A DNA stretch of 64,000 nt from Capsicum annuum (Eukaryota > Streptophyta > Magnoliopsida > Solanales > Solanaceae), in the NCBI RefSeq assembly GCF_002878395.1, contig NC_061118.1, positions 130,330,187 to 130,394,186 on the forward strand, in the 5' to 3' direction. Of the stretch, positions 24,291 through 36,290 are shown in pieces. How positions within the stretch are numbered: position 1 is the stretch's first letter; the number at the start of each line of letters is the position of its first letter. The notes under the pieces are model-generated. The model was not told where the DNA came from, made no database searches, and saw only the letters and a list, made by a program, of their open reading frames with translations. The position numbers and the translations under genes were made by a program.

Positions 24291-25491
24291 GGAAACCCTG
24301 GCTAAAGGATATTCTCATTGTATATTACCAAGTTGACAACAACTATAGCATCATTTCTCCCTTCCTTGCTACCTATGGTGAAGCTTCCCACAAAATTAAC
24401 ATGAAGGGTAAGGTGGGGCTGACGAGCTCTATTAGACTGAGACTGGCACCCTTTACCTTAGGACCACTATTAGCCTGAAAACAACAATCACCCGAGGGCT
24501 TAAGATAAAGAGCACTAGTTGTAGAATAAGAATTACCCTAATTCTTTTTCTTAGTCCACTTCCTACCATCTCTCCTACTGTTCTACATATTTGCACTCAA
24601 CTATGAATATCTAAACTTTTTGTTCTACTTCTCTCCCATCTCTACCTACTTCTTTTTCTCATCTTTCACCTGCTACATATAAACCACCAACCTAGAGGTA
24701 TCCATATCATTGTTTAGCATAATAGCCATATAATTTAACACCAAGTCACGGGACAAACCAGAAGCAAATTTCATTATTTGGGCCCTCATGTTAGACCCAA
24801 CTCTAGAGCATAACGGGATAACTGCTGGAATTTTAAAGTATAATCCTTAACACTCATCTTACCTTGCTTTAAGTTTACAAACTTTTCAGCCTTAGCTTCC
24901 CTTAACTCTTGAGGAAAAAAGTGACCAAGAAAAGTACCTAAAAAATCATCCCACACCATCGGCTCAACATCCTCACCCCCCATAGCTTCCTAGTCCTGAT
25001 ACCACTGGCAAGCTACATCCTTCAACTGAGAATCAGCAAACTCTATACTTTCTAAATTAGTAGCATGCGTAACCCTGAAAATCTTTTTTATCTCATCAAT
25101 AAAACTTAAGGATCCTCTTCAACCTTAGAGCCATAAATGTTGGGGGATTGAACCTCATAAACTAGCCAACCCGAGTGACCTCAAATAAATCAGCAAGATA
25201 ACCTATATGATAAGGTCGATGGGAGTGAGATGTCACTAATTAAGAAAGTATATGAATAGACTAATGGAACTCTGCATAAGAGATATCTCCCTGAGGTGAT
25301 GAGCATAAGTATAACTAGCCTAGAGAGCCTGAGGAGGACATATAGGGAGTAGTGGAACCCCTGTGAAGCAATTCAATTAGGAGCAGGGACCCTAGACTGG
25401 GTTTGCATTCCATAAGTAGAGGGATATTTTTCTCAGGTAGGACAGAGGGTCCAACAGAGTTTCTACGATCATCATATCTTCGGGGAGACAT
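24291..25491 (-). pseudogene. gag of element A
   Basis: Minus-strand gag starting at 25491 with MSPRRYDDRRNS, a basic N-terminus. The capsid block 24786-24983 carries VWDDFLGTFLGHFFPQELRE, AKAEKFVNLKQGKMSVKDYT and the LKFQQLSRYA motif. The zinc-knuckle area (about 24400-24520) is too degraded to read with certainty. Multiple stops and frame changes. Confidence 0.78.
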
Positions 25492-25686
25492 AATCTGAAA
25501 TGTGAGTAAGCCAAGAGTTACAGAAGTTTCATAGAAACTACAATCTATAGGCCAAAATAGAATACAAGAAATAAAAACTTTCCTAAATGTCTTGTAGCCT
25601 CCTCTTTATAAGTGTGGTGTGCTACATATCCATGAAAAGAACTCTACCTAACATGGCTTTCTGGACAGCCAATGACCCTGAACCGT

Positions 25687-25698
25687 GCTCTAATACTA
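25687..25698 (-). promoter_or_regulatory. primer-binding site of element A (mutated)
   Basis: Minus strand TAGTATTAGAGC next to the 5' LTR at 25703. It differs from the tRNA-Met complement TGGTATCAGAGC at two positions, both G-to-A or C-to-T type changes. Confidence 0.8.
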
Positions 25699-25702
25699 AG
25701 TT

Positions 25703-27689
25703 TGTCATGACTTAAATCCAGGACTGGCCGTGATAGGTATCTTAAGCCCACCGTGAGACCACCCTTTTAGCCTTACCTTAAGAGCACATAAATATATACT
25801 GCGGAAGCTAACCAAATAGTAATAAGAAGGATTGATAGTCAATTAAAATTTCTAAGATTCAAAACTAAACAATCAACCTACAACTTGTCCATAAAAGCCT
25901 CTAAACAAAGAATACCAGACTAAGTCGAGACATGCCCCCGACTATGACCAAAAAGAGTCAAAAGTACTAAGAGAATAAAAAAATAGTAAAATAACTAAAC
26001 CTTCCAAAAGATGAAGGCTCACCAAATCACAACAGTTCAACAAAAGTACCCAGCAACCTAATATTGCATAGGAGTAATAGAAAAGTCCTATGAACCTACA
26101 TCATAAAATAATTCAGCATTCGGGGATGGTCAGTGGGGCAAGCACTGCATGTATCTGAGGGTATATGGATAAAATAATGCAAATGCCAAAAATTAGTGAT
26201 GAATCATATGCATCATATTCATATACATATATATAGGATGTAGGTATAGGGACAAGGGTCATGAATATGAGACTTTAAAGTATTAACCTAAACTATATAG
26301 CTTGCTCTATCTTAAAGGCACTCATGGGCTATATGGGTCCAGCTCCAACTATTAGAAGGGCTCCAGTGTGTGTTAGACTCATGAACCAAAGATAACCCAA
26401 GAAAAGGCTAAAGACAACAAGGTTATATCCCTCCCAAAATATAAAGTGTGCACCAAGCACACAGACACATGGACCTCCAATGCCAGTAAACGAGATTTCT
26501 AGTATTGATCCCTCCCGGAACATACACCTTTACGGTGAGCTATACAATTTTCCTTAAGCCCAAATTAAAACAGTTATACATAAACCAACTATTAATCAGG
26601 AGTCATTTATTAAGGAATTTTCCAACTTGGTATCATAATACCAATATGCTTGCAAGCTAATATAATTATGCCAAACTAATCTGCATTACTATTAGACTCC
26701 CAAGTTCCATTTAAAGTAAAAAAACGATACCCACCAACGCCATCCAAATATATATTTATCGAATTATCCTTAATGCAATGCAATAGATTCAAAAGAAAAG
26801 TTAAACTATGCAATTATCCATATTCAAAATCAAGTTTATAAAGTGAGTTGAAATTAATGCCATTATCAAGCCAAATTCCATCAAATTTGGGAAACCCATG
26901 TTCCCCATTTAACAATTAAAATAATGTATCAGTTTAGTCCTAAAATCATTAATTAATCATAATTAATTCAGTTAAAATATGGGATAAGTAATTCAAGTAA
27001 ATCCAATCAAAATCCCTCAGCCCAATTTTAAACCCACAACTTAAATTACATGAATATTTAATAATTTAATATGATAATGTAAAATTGAAGTTAAGAAAAG
27101 AGAAACATACCTGAAATACACAAGAAATTGAATACAATTCAAAATTTGGAGCCCGGAGTAGTGATTTCTTAAAAAAGACCTTGAGCTTTCTTGGGTTAGG
27201 AGTTAGAGAAGAAAAGAATGGACTTTAATCTTTGAAAAATGAAGAAAGAGGGTTTATTTTATGTTATAAGGTTGTGCAAAGGGTAAAAATACCAAAATTC
27301 CCTCACCCCAAGTGAATAAAATAAATACTGTATGAAATTTACACAGCAGCGTGGCACGTTGCTATCGCGAAGGGTAGCCCCCGTGTATACACAGTCAATA
27401 GATTCCAATGAATATAATTGTATTTATGGCTACACAAACTATTAAGAAAAGTTATAAATCAGGTCCAGAACTACTACACCCTTATCACAGAGGTTATTCT
27501 TCATAGCATGACACTATCGCGGAGGCGCACTACCCTGGAGTTCCAAAATGGTCTCAAAATCCTTTCAATAATATCAAAACTTTCTCAAAATACCCTTTTA
27601 ACATTCCTTAATATAAATCAAGTCAAAAATTGACATTATGCATGCGGGAAGATCAAAAATAAAATGATCAAAATTATTTGGGTCTCACA
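25703..27689 (-). repeat. 5' LTR of element A (1987 bp)
   Basis: Full LTR. The plus strand begins TGTCATGACTT and ends GGTCTCACA, followed by the target duplication ATAGG. A GC-rich island (about 27340-27540) includes GCGTGGCACGTTGCTATCGC and CACTATCGCGGAGGCGC. Confidence 0.9.
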
Positions 27690-27694
27690 ATAGG

Positions 27695-28859
27695 CCTTAT
27701 TTATGCATTAAATGACATGTTCGTTATTGTGATACCTATGATATTATAGGTATTGTTTGAGCATTAATTGTCTTTTTCATGATAGTAATTTTTGAGAGAG
27801 GGGTTTTTGAAATGATATCTTGATGTCTTATATAACTACTTATCTTGGTGGTGTCGAGAAAGGGCTTATGTCATGAATCATTGGAATGTTGAATTAATTT
27901 TAGCTCAATTATATCATATTGATTGATCATTATCTTTATATTAATTGGTTGTGAGTATTCCATCCTCATTTGAATATATACACTTCATGAGACACTAATA
28001 CCACTGAAAAATATTTTATAAAATTCTAGATTCGTGAACAATAGCCAAAGAGGTGAATGAGACATTTTACAAAAATCTGGATCCATGAACACTAGCCGGA
28101 GAGTTGAGTTCAGATATAAGATTGAGAATGTGAAAGTATGTGGATTGTGATTTCCCATAGGTCCTGTCTTGAAGTGTGTAGGCTCAAAATGTGTATAATA
28201 AAAGCCATGTGATGGCTTATTTCATCATCATCACTTTTTTATTGCATTGCATTGCATTGTTTATATTGTTGTGTTTCACCTTTATATGTTGTTGTTGTGT
28301 AGTTAGTTCCTTTAATGTCTTTATTTCTTAAAATTGTTAGTGGAGATGGTGCGAGCTACCATTTAAAAACTTTTTTGTTTGCAAGTGGCGTGTTCATAGT
28401 ATATTTTATTTGTATTTTTTTTATTTTATTCAATCAGTCTATGATACTTACTGAGTACAAGTAGACCATACTCACCCCTATTATGTTCTTTCAGTGCAAA
28501 TCCTAGTGAGAGTATGAGTTGTGATAGTTGATTTGAATGGTGGTAGCTAATGTTTTGGAGTTCTTGGTGAGCTCTCCATTTATAGCCCTTTTCCAGCCTC
28601 TATATATCATTTATGTCTTTACTTGTATTCGGAGACAAGTTATTGTATTTTAATTTTTAGACTTGCTTAGATTCTTTTGTACTTGTGATACTAGGTTTAG
28701 ATATTTGGTTGCATAATATTACCTGACTTCGTTCTAGAAGTCTCGTATAATTTCATTTCTTCTTTTTTCGTATTTCTTACCTTTAATGGATTTTTGGTTT
28801 ACCTACCAAGGCACGATCGGAGTGGGTGTCATCATGACTTGATCTTTTGGATCGTGACA
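27695..28859 (+). repeat. 3' LTR of element F, right part
   Basis: Continuation of F's LTR after A. The end reads GTGTCATCATGACTTGATCT then TCGTGACA, a typical LTR terminus. An AC(T)GAGTAC-type block lies near 28450. The base after the end is the host flank; the matching duplication on F's left side is outside the window. Confidence 0.72.
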
Positions 28860-29089
28860 TTCTATCATATTATTCCAGTTAGAATCTCGTTGGAAAATTG
28901 TGACTTTCGTACCTCTGATCAAAACCTTCGTTTAATTACACTTAATGCTAAAATTAATTAAACAAAAATCAACGATTAAAACACAATATTAGAGACTTTT
29001 TTCTGAATAATTCAACTATTTTGTAGAGAAAAATTATTATTTATAGCTTGCAAAATATTCCTTTAAGAAACAAAAACAAAGCTAGAAAG
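28860..29089. other. unassigned AT-rich spacer
   Basis: Between the end of F and the TIR-element remnant. No coding pattern or repeat was recognised. It may be interior of the third TIR element into which F inserted. Confidence 0.5.
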
Positions 29090-29417
29090 AATGGAGGAGT
29101 GGTAGCTGTGGAGGGGTTTAAAGATTATGTATTTTTTATTTTTTTTTCAAAAATTTATTTCTAATTTTTTGTTATAATTTATTTTTAAATTACTATTTTA
29201 CATTGCAATGTCACAAGTTATCTTTTAATTAGTTATTAGTGTCATGTCATTCGCAAGTATATATACTCTCTTTGTAATTTTAGTTGACTGTTAAAAAGGT
29301 GTTAAAATAATGCAGTGGAATACTAGTTTAGATGTTTAAAATAAACAATACCTAATTGAGGTTTCAAAATAAGAATTTCTACCAAGTTTAAGGAATTTTC
29401 AATGTGTTTGGCCTTAC
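29090..29417. mobile_element. right arm of a third TIR element (remnant)
   Basis: Resembles the right arms of the two TIR elements at 53357-57285 and 59890-63358 in the same word order. It has a G-rich stretch (GGAGGAGTGGTAGC..., 29094-29117), an AT-rich spacer, then GTCACAAGTTATCTTTTAAT followed by GTCATGTCATTCGCAAGT (in the 59890 element CATGTCATCTTTTAATTAG then CATGTCACCCGTAAGT). It ends CAATTGAGG-type then TTTAAGG...TTGGCCTTA. Identity is low, perhaps 65% by eye. The left arm is not in view and may lie left of F, outside the window. Confidence 0.5.
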
Positions 29418-29749
29418 TCGAATGCCAACATTTTTTAGTTGGTTGATTGTAAAGTCTTTTGAAATGTCAATAGTATTACAGTAAATTGTCGATTATTTTT
29501 ATAATAAATTTAAAATGTATGGTAACATAGTACATTATATTACATTGTGAGTTATTTCTTTAATTTTTCCATCTTTTTCTTATTTATGTTTGTTCATCTA
29601 TTCTTTTTTGGTAAACTATAAATCTTACCATATCGACAAAGTAACAATACACCTAAAGAGCACTCTCTATCTCAAAGACAGCTTGAGAAGTGAAGCCTCC
29701 AATAGGCAAAACATCTACAAAAAGTATGAAAATATATATTGCACATATA

Positions 29750-30772
29750 TTCTTTTCCTTGCAAACTTTTGAAGATCAAGTCTAATAACTAAGTGGGTCT
29801 GTACATTTAAACTTTTCCAATTTCTGGCTCTTCGGGTGTGATAAACCGCAACACTCCACATAGATGTAATGTTTTCTTTTTGAACTGCTTCCAGTGTTTC
29901 TTCTTAATCTAAAGTAGTATATTTTTATCCTACCTTGTCTAAGTGTTACCCTTTCCTATCACATGAGTTTTGATACAAGATTCTTGAACCAATTACACTT
30001 AGAAAACAAATGTAATACGGTCTCTCTTGCTAGCAAAACACATAGACAATAATTTTCATCACCAACGAAGATTTTCAAGTTCAGTAGTCTTTCCTTGGCA
30101 AGCATCCTTTCTTGCATAGTCGGACACATAATGAACATATGCTTTAGTTGTGCAGTAGTAATCCAAATCAGGTCTGCTAGTCTCTACCTGTCTGTACGCC
30201 CCATAAGTTTGTTGTAACTACTAGTTGTAGAGTACCTTCCTCGTTGGATCACATCATATCTATCATGGTAGTACCATTTTGTCGTCTATTTTTTCAAGGA
30301 CATCAACTTTCTCTAGTACTAGCTATTCTCTTGTGGTACCTTATATGTCTATGCATTACCATCGGCTTTTATATATATTACATGAACCTATTTTACCCAA
30401 AGCGAATCTTGTTTCATAGCCAGCTGTCACAACAATTTACCTATAGATATACATTCCAATTCTTTCTACCTTTAATGTTTAGATCTCTAAGCTATTTAGG
30501 AAAACAAATATGTTCTCATGAAATCAAAAATAGTTTTCTCCACTCAGCGGTCTTCCCCCATAAGTAATTTATACAAATCTGGTCCACCTTTTAAAGCATA
30601 TTTTATGGTAGGATAAACACAGTACTCCAGAAATTATGGATGAAAAATATTACAACAATTATATTCTAAACTCTTTCTACATAAAATAATTAAGTTAAAT
30701 ATACACTTTTGATTCTACTTTTTATCTTGAGGACCAGATTATGGTATACTAACTTACTCCATCTCTTGGAGG
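29750..30772 (-). pseudogene. LINE ORF2 C-terminal part
   Basis: Minus strand. After the D insertion point the order is SSKRWSKL.YHNLV, then SLWVKWVHVIYIK (family LWvkWvh..Y.K), YKVPQENS.YWRKL and a zf-RVT-like segment near 29960-30190: DLIWITTAQLKHMFIMC, RMLAKERLLNLKIF and ETVLHLFSKCNWFKNL (family T.DRL..w......C..C....ET..HLFf.C). The domain follows RT in plant L1 ORF2. Stops are present but one frame can be followed over most of 29980-30200. Confidence 0.83.
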
Positions 30773-30777
30773 ATAGT

Positions 30778-33269
30778 TTTAATACCTCGAGAGTACACCC
30801 TGGACGCCACACGGTACCTACAACCCCGAAGGATCACAAGCTAACCCATGTTGGTACCTGTTGTGAGTACTAAATAAAATAACAAGGAATATGTGCGAAA
30901 CTTGACTGAAAATGCCATAAGGTTTAAATACAAAAAATGATACTGAATCGAAATACTGAAAAACATCTGTCTGAAGACAATACTGTAAGACTGTCAATAA
31001 CATTAAATAATTGAATAACTGACTGAGAGTGTCTGAAAGCCTCTAACAGACTGACCGTGGAGTTGATGGAATAAACCCCCCAACTAACTCTAACTAAATA
31101 GAAAAAAATGTTGAACTGGTAAGTTAAACTGAGATAAATAAATTATGTCCTTGAAGTATGAGGACTCACCACTGCTACAGATGGTAATCTGGTATGTCTA
31201 TGCGTGATCAGGAAACTGAGTGTTTGAACCTATAATATTAAACATCATAGCGCAAGAAATGGGTATGTGATCAGTACTTTGAATGTACTGGTATGCTAAA
31301 TGAGGTTAGGCTAATAGGCATGATTTTATGTGTGTGAGTAATAACTGACTGAGTGAATAGCGTGAAGTACAGAGTAAAATGCATGAAATCTGTAAGGACT
31401 GAGACTGCATGACCAAGGATAACATATGTTCTAGATATAATCTGTAAACTGAAATATTGAATACTGATAAATAGATAACTGACATCTATATGCTAGGGTT
31501 AGCAAAACTGAAACTGATTACTGAGCTGAATACTAGACTGCGATTGTGGGAGCTATCATCTAACCGACATACCCCAATGAGCAAATTGGAGTCCAACCTG
31601 TGACCCCAGTTGGAAGGGTGTCAGTACCGTACCACGGGTACTAACACATGGCTGCGTGGATCCACTAAGACATTGAACAACCAGGATGTCAAGCCTAAAC
31701 TAACGGGTGATACCTTGGCAAAGTCAAGCCTAAACTGATGGGTGACTTCTCATATCCTACGCTGGCTACGTAGTTCTACAATGCAAGGACTGCTATTAAC
31801 GACTCTGCCTAACTAACAGGGAAGTCGTCACCCCTGAACTCATTCGGTGCTAAATCCTACTCCCAACTGAAAGACCTAGAATATTAGACTAACCATGCTT
31901 AACTATTTAAAATACTAACTGAAAAGATAGGGCTCATAACTAATCGGTAACCATTCTATAAATACTAAAAAAACAAGGTAAGCAGCTAAATTTTGGGCAT
32001 TCAAACCCCTAGGACTCGATAACAATAATAGCAAGATTGTACTAAAACTTGGAGGACATGATATGTAAGCATTTATTCAAAACTCATTCTTGTAGTCATT
32101 TCATCAAACACTTGTAATTCATGTTTTAAGCTAAGCATGGAAATAGTTTTAAAACTTATAGTAATATCATGATTTCACTACCAAAATCACCAATTAAGGT
32201 TTAATTCAATGAACAACACCTTTCAAACATGTGGGGATTAATAACTACAATAATTACATGTAAACATGGTACAAAATAAAAATTCATGGGGATTCATAGT
32301 TAAAATCACAATAACTTGTAAAATCACAACTTTGAATTTTAAATTGGGCTCTCAAACTCCATAGGTGGAAAGGACCCATAGATGAACATTTAACATACCT
32401 CAATTGAAGAATCTTTGAAAGTCCTTGGTGAATTTTTGTGGGAATCGATCTTGAAAGGTGAAGCTTTAAGGTTTTCTTGGAGAGAAATTTTGGTGAATAA
32501 TAAGCGTACTATGCTTAAAATAGGTTTAATCTCTTGTTTTTCATGACTTACGGGCTTGGGGAAAGACTAAACCACCTTTGAGAATTTAAAACTCAAAACT
32601 GGAAAAATGATTTTACACTCTGGTGCGATGCGGTGCTATCGCGTTGCGCCACTGGAAAAAGGACGAGTGCAAATTTACTCCAGCACCACGCAGTGCTATC
32701 ACATTGTCTCTCTGGAAAAAGGACTATCTCGATTTTGCACCCTGGCGCGATGCGATGCGATCACGTTGCGTCACTAGAAATAGATGAGTGCGAATTTGCA
32801 CTCCTCCACAATGTGGCACCTGTCCCACCATGATTTTTAATATGACACTAGCAAATTATGGTGAGCTATTGGAAAAGGACGAGTGTGATTTTAGGGATCA
32901 CCGCAGCGCGGCATGATCACGATGAGCTATTGCCTCTCATAAAAAGTGTCATAACTTCTCACCTGGGTATTGTATTTAGAAGAAATTGGTATCATTGGAA
33001 AGCTAATTTAATTATCTATATGTTGGTGGGTCATGAGCTCAAAAAGTCTTAGTAAAACGAAAGATATGCTCATTTGTAGTAGACTATAGCAACATCCTTC
33101 TCAAGAACTCAATTGGTAAGAGATATTTTTATTCGTCCAATAGCTAGGAGTTATTTGAGGCCTTAATATACATCAAACTTTCTCATAAAAACTACAAAAC
33201 CACTATAATTTATTTCTCATGATCTTGAAGCATGGTTCTAATATTGGTTTGGATTATCGGGGTATTACA
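30778..33269 (-). repeat. 3' LTR of element D
   Basis: 2492 bp, ending GGTATTACA. Contains four GC-rich tandem units of about 61 bp (about 32611-32840; each with a GCGATGCGGTGCTATCGCG-like core followed by CACTGGAAAAAGGA), the ATTGGTATCATTGGAAAGC block near 32983, and the GAGGACTCACCACTGCTAC block near 31160. Confidence 0.93.
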
Positions 33270-33284
33270 ATATCTCTCCTTGGA
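33270..33284 (-). promoter_or_regulatory. polypurine tract of element D
   Basis: Minus strand CCAAGGAGAGATAT directly upstream of the 3' LTR start TGTAATACCCC. Matches B's tract apart from small changes. Confidence 0.75.
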
Positions 33285-33479
33285 AATATTTTTCCTCGAA
33301 TAAGGTTGATTAAGCCGAGAGCACTGAGGAATTGAGGTTACATGCTGAAAACGTGATTACATGACCAAGGTAGAAACCTGACACATGGTTGAACTAGTTT
33401 CATGAGTGTATTAATGATATGAGAATGATATGAAGCTTGAATTGAGTATAGAAAAAGAGAAATTCTAGGGGAAATTGTT

Positions 33480-34980
33480 ACCTTAAGATGAGTCTGAGTT
33501 TGTGGAGAAAAAATGAGGTATGTGGTCTGCATATCTACTTTTGATTCCCAAGTGGCTCCCTCCACAGGTTGGTTCCGCCAAAGAACCTTGACTTGGGAAT
33601 CTTCTTTGTTCCTTAGTCTATGAATCTGGTGATCAAGGATCTCGACTAGAATTTCTTCACGCAAAAGGTTGTTCTAAACATCTATGCTTTCTAAAGGAAC
33701 GACTACAGTTGGGTCACCAATACACTTCTTCACACAAAGAGATATGGAATACCGGGTGCACTGATGCTAAGTCTGTAGGAAACTCAATCTCATAAGCTAG
33801 CTTTCTAAAATGGTTTAAAATTTTGTAAGGGATAACATATCGGAGACTAAGCTTCCCCTTGTTACCAAACTACTTTACCCCTTCATGGGAGAGATTTTTA
33901 GATAAACAAGATCATTAATCTCAAATTTGAGATCCTTTCTCCTCACATCTGCATAAGATTTTTGTTGGCTTTGGGCTGCCTTAATCCCCTCCTTGATTAA
34001 ATGAACTTTCTCCAAAGCATCTAATACCAAATCTGGCCCTATCAAAGCAATTTTGGCTATCTCAGACCAACCAATCGGAGATCTATATCTCCTTCTATAT
34101 AGGGGCTCAAACGAAACCATATGAATACTGGAATGATAGATATTATTATACGCGAATTCAATCAAAGGCAAGTGGTCATCCCAACTGCCCTTAAAGTGAA
34201 CGACATACACTCTCGACATGTCCTCAAGGGTCTGGATAGTCCTCTCTGCCTGACCATTTGTCTGAGGGTGAAAGGTTGTGCTGAGATAAACTTGGGTACC
34301 AAGACCCTTCTGAAAAGCTTTCCAAAAACAAAAGGTAAACTAAGTACCTCTATCTGAGATGATAGATAGCAGAACGTCGTGCAATCTAACCAACTCTCTA
34401 ATATAGAGCTTTGCATAGTCCTCGGCTGAAAAATAAGTATGGGCTGGCAAGAAATGGGTTGATTTGGTCATCCTATCTACAATGATCCAAATCAAATCAT
34501 GCTAATGATCAGTATGAGGCAAACCCATCATAAAATCCATGTTCACTTCCTCCCACTTTCAAGTGGGAATAATGAACTCCTGCGTAGATCCATTGGGATT
34601 TTGATGTTCAATCTTAACCTGTTGACAAGAAGAGCACTTACCTACAAACACTATAATGTCCCTCTTCATCCCACGGAGACCAATAGATTTCTCATAAATC
34701 TCGGTACATCTTAGTGGCCCCTGGATGAATATAGTAACGCACGCCGTGTGTTTCTGCCAGAATCTATTAGCTCAAGTCGTCTACACACGACACATACAGC
34801 CTACCCTGGTAACGTAACACACCATCTCTTCCTTAGGAGAAAACTTCTACCTTCTCATCTCTAACTGAGTCCTTCAACTTAACCAGACTAAGTCCCTATC
34901 CTGCTTCTCTTTCACTTTAACAACCAAAGAAGATTTTGAACTATTCTGCACCCATACATTGCCCTCAGCTGAGTCAACCA
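33480..34980 (-). pseudogene. integrase with chromodomain-like tail, element D
   Basis: Minus strand. Core: NMDFMMGLPHTDH near 34535 (first Asp), IISDRGT followed by a stop near 34355 (second Asp), AERTIQTLEDM-type Glu region near 34220-34250, then IEFAYNNIYHSSIH and YRRRYRSPIGW (33875-34219). The GPY/F module (33790-33860) is decayed, with Ile for Gly in the GPY position. The tail at 33338-33664 has ILVEILDHQIHRLRNKED and VKVLWRNQPVEGATWESKVD, a clear chromodomain-like end. The zinc-binding N-terminus (34560-34800) is broken into several frames. Confidence 0.87.
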
Positions 34981-34999
34981 AACGAACGGCTAGTCTAGC

Positions 35000-35490
35000 C
35001 AACTGATGAACTTCCCAAACTAACTCTTTCTTACCATTCTAATATAATCAACACTACCCATAGACAGTCTGCTGAGGGAATCCGTTACTACATTGGCCTT
35101 GCCTGGATGATACAGAACATTCATGTCATAATTTTTCAACAACTCCAACCACCTCCTTTGGTGCAAGTTCAAATCTTTCTGTGAAAGTACATACTGCAAC
35201 CTTTTGTGATCTGTGAACACATCAACATGCACCCCATATAAATAGCATATCATTAAAGCCAACACCACAGATACTAGTTACAGATCGTGGGTGGGGTAAT
35301 TCTTTTCATGAGGCTTAAGGTGTCTAGAGGCATAGGCTATAACCTTACCTCTCTGCATCAAAACACACCCCCAAACCAACTATACAAGCATCACAATACA
35401 CAACAAACCCACCTAAACTATCTAGTAACGTTAAAATTAGGGTTGTGGTGAGTTGAGTCTTCAACACCTGAAAACACTTTTCACAAGAAT
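35000..35490 (-). pseudogene. RNase H of element D
   Basis: The minus-strand block 35020-35268 has [20 protein letters not shown] with the F-T-D-H catalytic motif intact, KDLNLHQRRWLELLKNYDMN and HPGKANVVTDSLSRLSMGS. The upstream part (35270-35480) holds [20 protein letters not shown] words in the same region with a stop. Order and spacing are normal. Confidence 0.86.
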
Positions 35491-36290
35491 CTGACCACTA
35501 AAACTTGACTTTCTTCTGAGTCAATCTGGACATGGGGGATGCAATAGACAAAAACCCTTTAATAAACCATCGGTAATAGACATCTGAACCTAAGAAACTC
35601 CTGATATTAGGTGGAGAAATGGGTTTGGGCCAATTTCTCACCACTTCATTCTTTTGAGGATCAACTCTAATAACATCACCAAAAATAATATGGCCAAGAA
35701 AATCTACTGATCTTAGCCAAAATTTGCACTTACTGAATTTGGCGAACAACTAATGGCTCTAAGAGTATGCAATACTATTCTGAGATGATCTACATGATCA
35801 TTTTCATTACAGGAGTAGACAAGAATGTCATCGATGAAAACTATGATGAACATGTCTAAGTACTGCTTGAACACTCGGTTCATCAAGTCCATGAAGGTTG
35901 TTGGGGCATTTGTGAGACCAAAGGACATGACTAGAAACTCAAACTGACCATACCAGGTTCAGAAAGCTATTTTTGGAATGTCACATTCTCTTACTCTGAG
36001 ATGATGATAACCAGATTTAAGGTCTATCTTAGAAAAGTAACTAGCAACCTGAAGTTGGTTGAACAAGTTATCTATTCTAGAAAGTGGGTATTTATTCTTG
36101 ATTGTGACTTTATTCAACTGACGGTAGTCGATGCACATCCTAAGGGAACAGTCTTTCTTATGTATGAATTGGACAGGTGCTCCCCACGGCGAATTATTGG
36201 GCCTGATGAATCCCTTATCTAGGAGATCTTTCAACTGTTCTTTCAACTCTTTGAGTTTGGCTGGAGCCATTCTGTATGGTGGAATAGAAA
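35491..36290 (-). pseudogene. reverse transcriptase of element D
   Basis: Minus strand. Fingers 35959-36270: [40 protein letters not shown] and [15 protein letters not shown]. Palm 35713-35928: [20 protein letters not shown] and [12 protein letters not shown] with both catalytic Asp. Thumb 35498-35749: [20 protein letters not shown] and IRSFLGSDVYYRWFIKGF. Frames change near 35950 and 35740. The catalytic residues are intact, unlike B. Confidence 0.9.

Larger units (their letters stand above)
12402..27689 (-). mobile_element. Ty3/gypsy element A, inserted in F 3' LTR
   Basis: Minus-strand gypsy element with a perfect target duplication ATAGG (12397-12401 and 27690-27694). The ends read TGTCATGAC on the left and GGTCTCACA on the right of the plus strand. 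Right to left it has: 5' LTR (25703-27689), PBS, gag, protease, RT, RNase H (split by element B at 14259-22619) and a 3' LTR lacking its inner end. Integrase, the polypurine tract and roughly 390 bp of the 3' LTR are missing because the LTR joins RNase H directly at about 13950. Without B the element is about 6.9 kb. Confidence 0.92.
1..28859 (+). mobile_element. Ty3/gypsy LTR retrotransposon F (host of elements C and A)
   Basis: Degenerate plus-strand gypsy element whose segments are 1-3873, 10618-12401 and 27695-28859. Domain order on the plus strand is gag, protease, RT, RNase H, integrase, chromodomain-like tail and 3' LTR, the normal gypsy order. The 5' LTR and start of gag lie left of the window. 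It is interrupted in integrase by element C and in the 3' LTR by element A. The 3' LTR ends in TCGTGACA at 28859. Part of the integrase is missing between 3873 and 10618, so a deletion accompanied or followed insertion of C. Stops and frameshifts are frequent, so it is dead. The overall assignment is well supported; the exact LTR start is not resolved. Confidence 0.85.

Noticed and set aside
30244..30567. 107-residue hydrophobic plus-strand frame resembling a membrane protein
   Set aside because: Opposite strand of the LINE ORF2 C-terminus, whose motifs are clear on the minus strand; hydrophobicity follows from T-rich sequence.
32611..32840. Regular ~61-bp GC-rich repeats considered as a CRISPR-like array
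   Set aside because: Only about four units, spacers are themselves repeated, no cas genes, and the host is a plant; it is part of the LTR of D.
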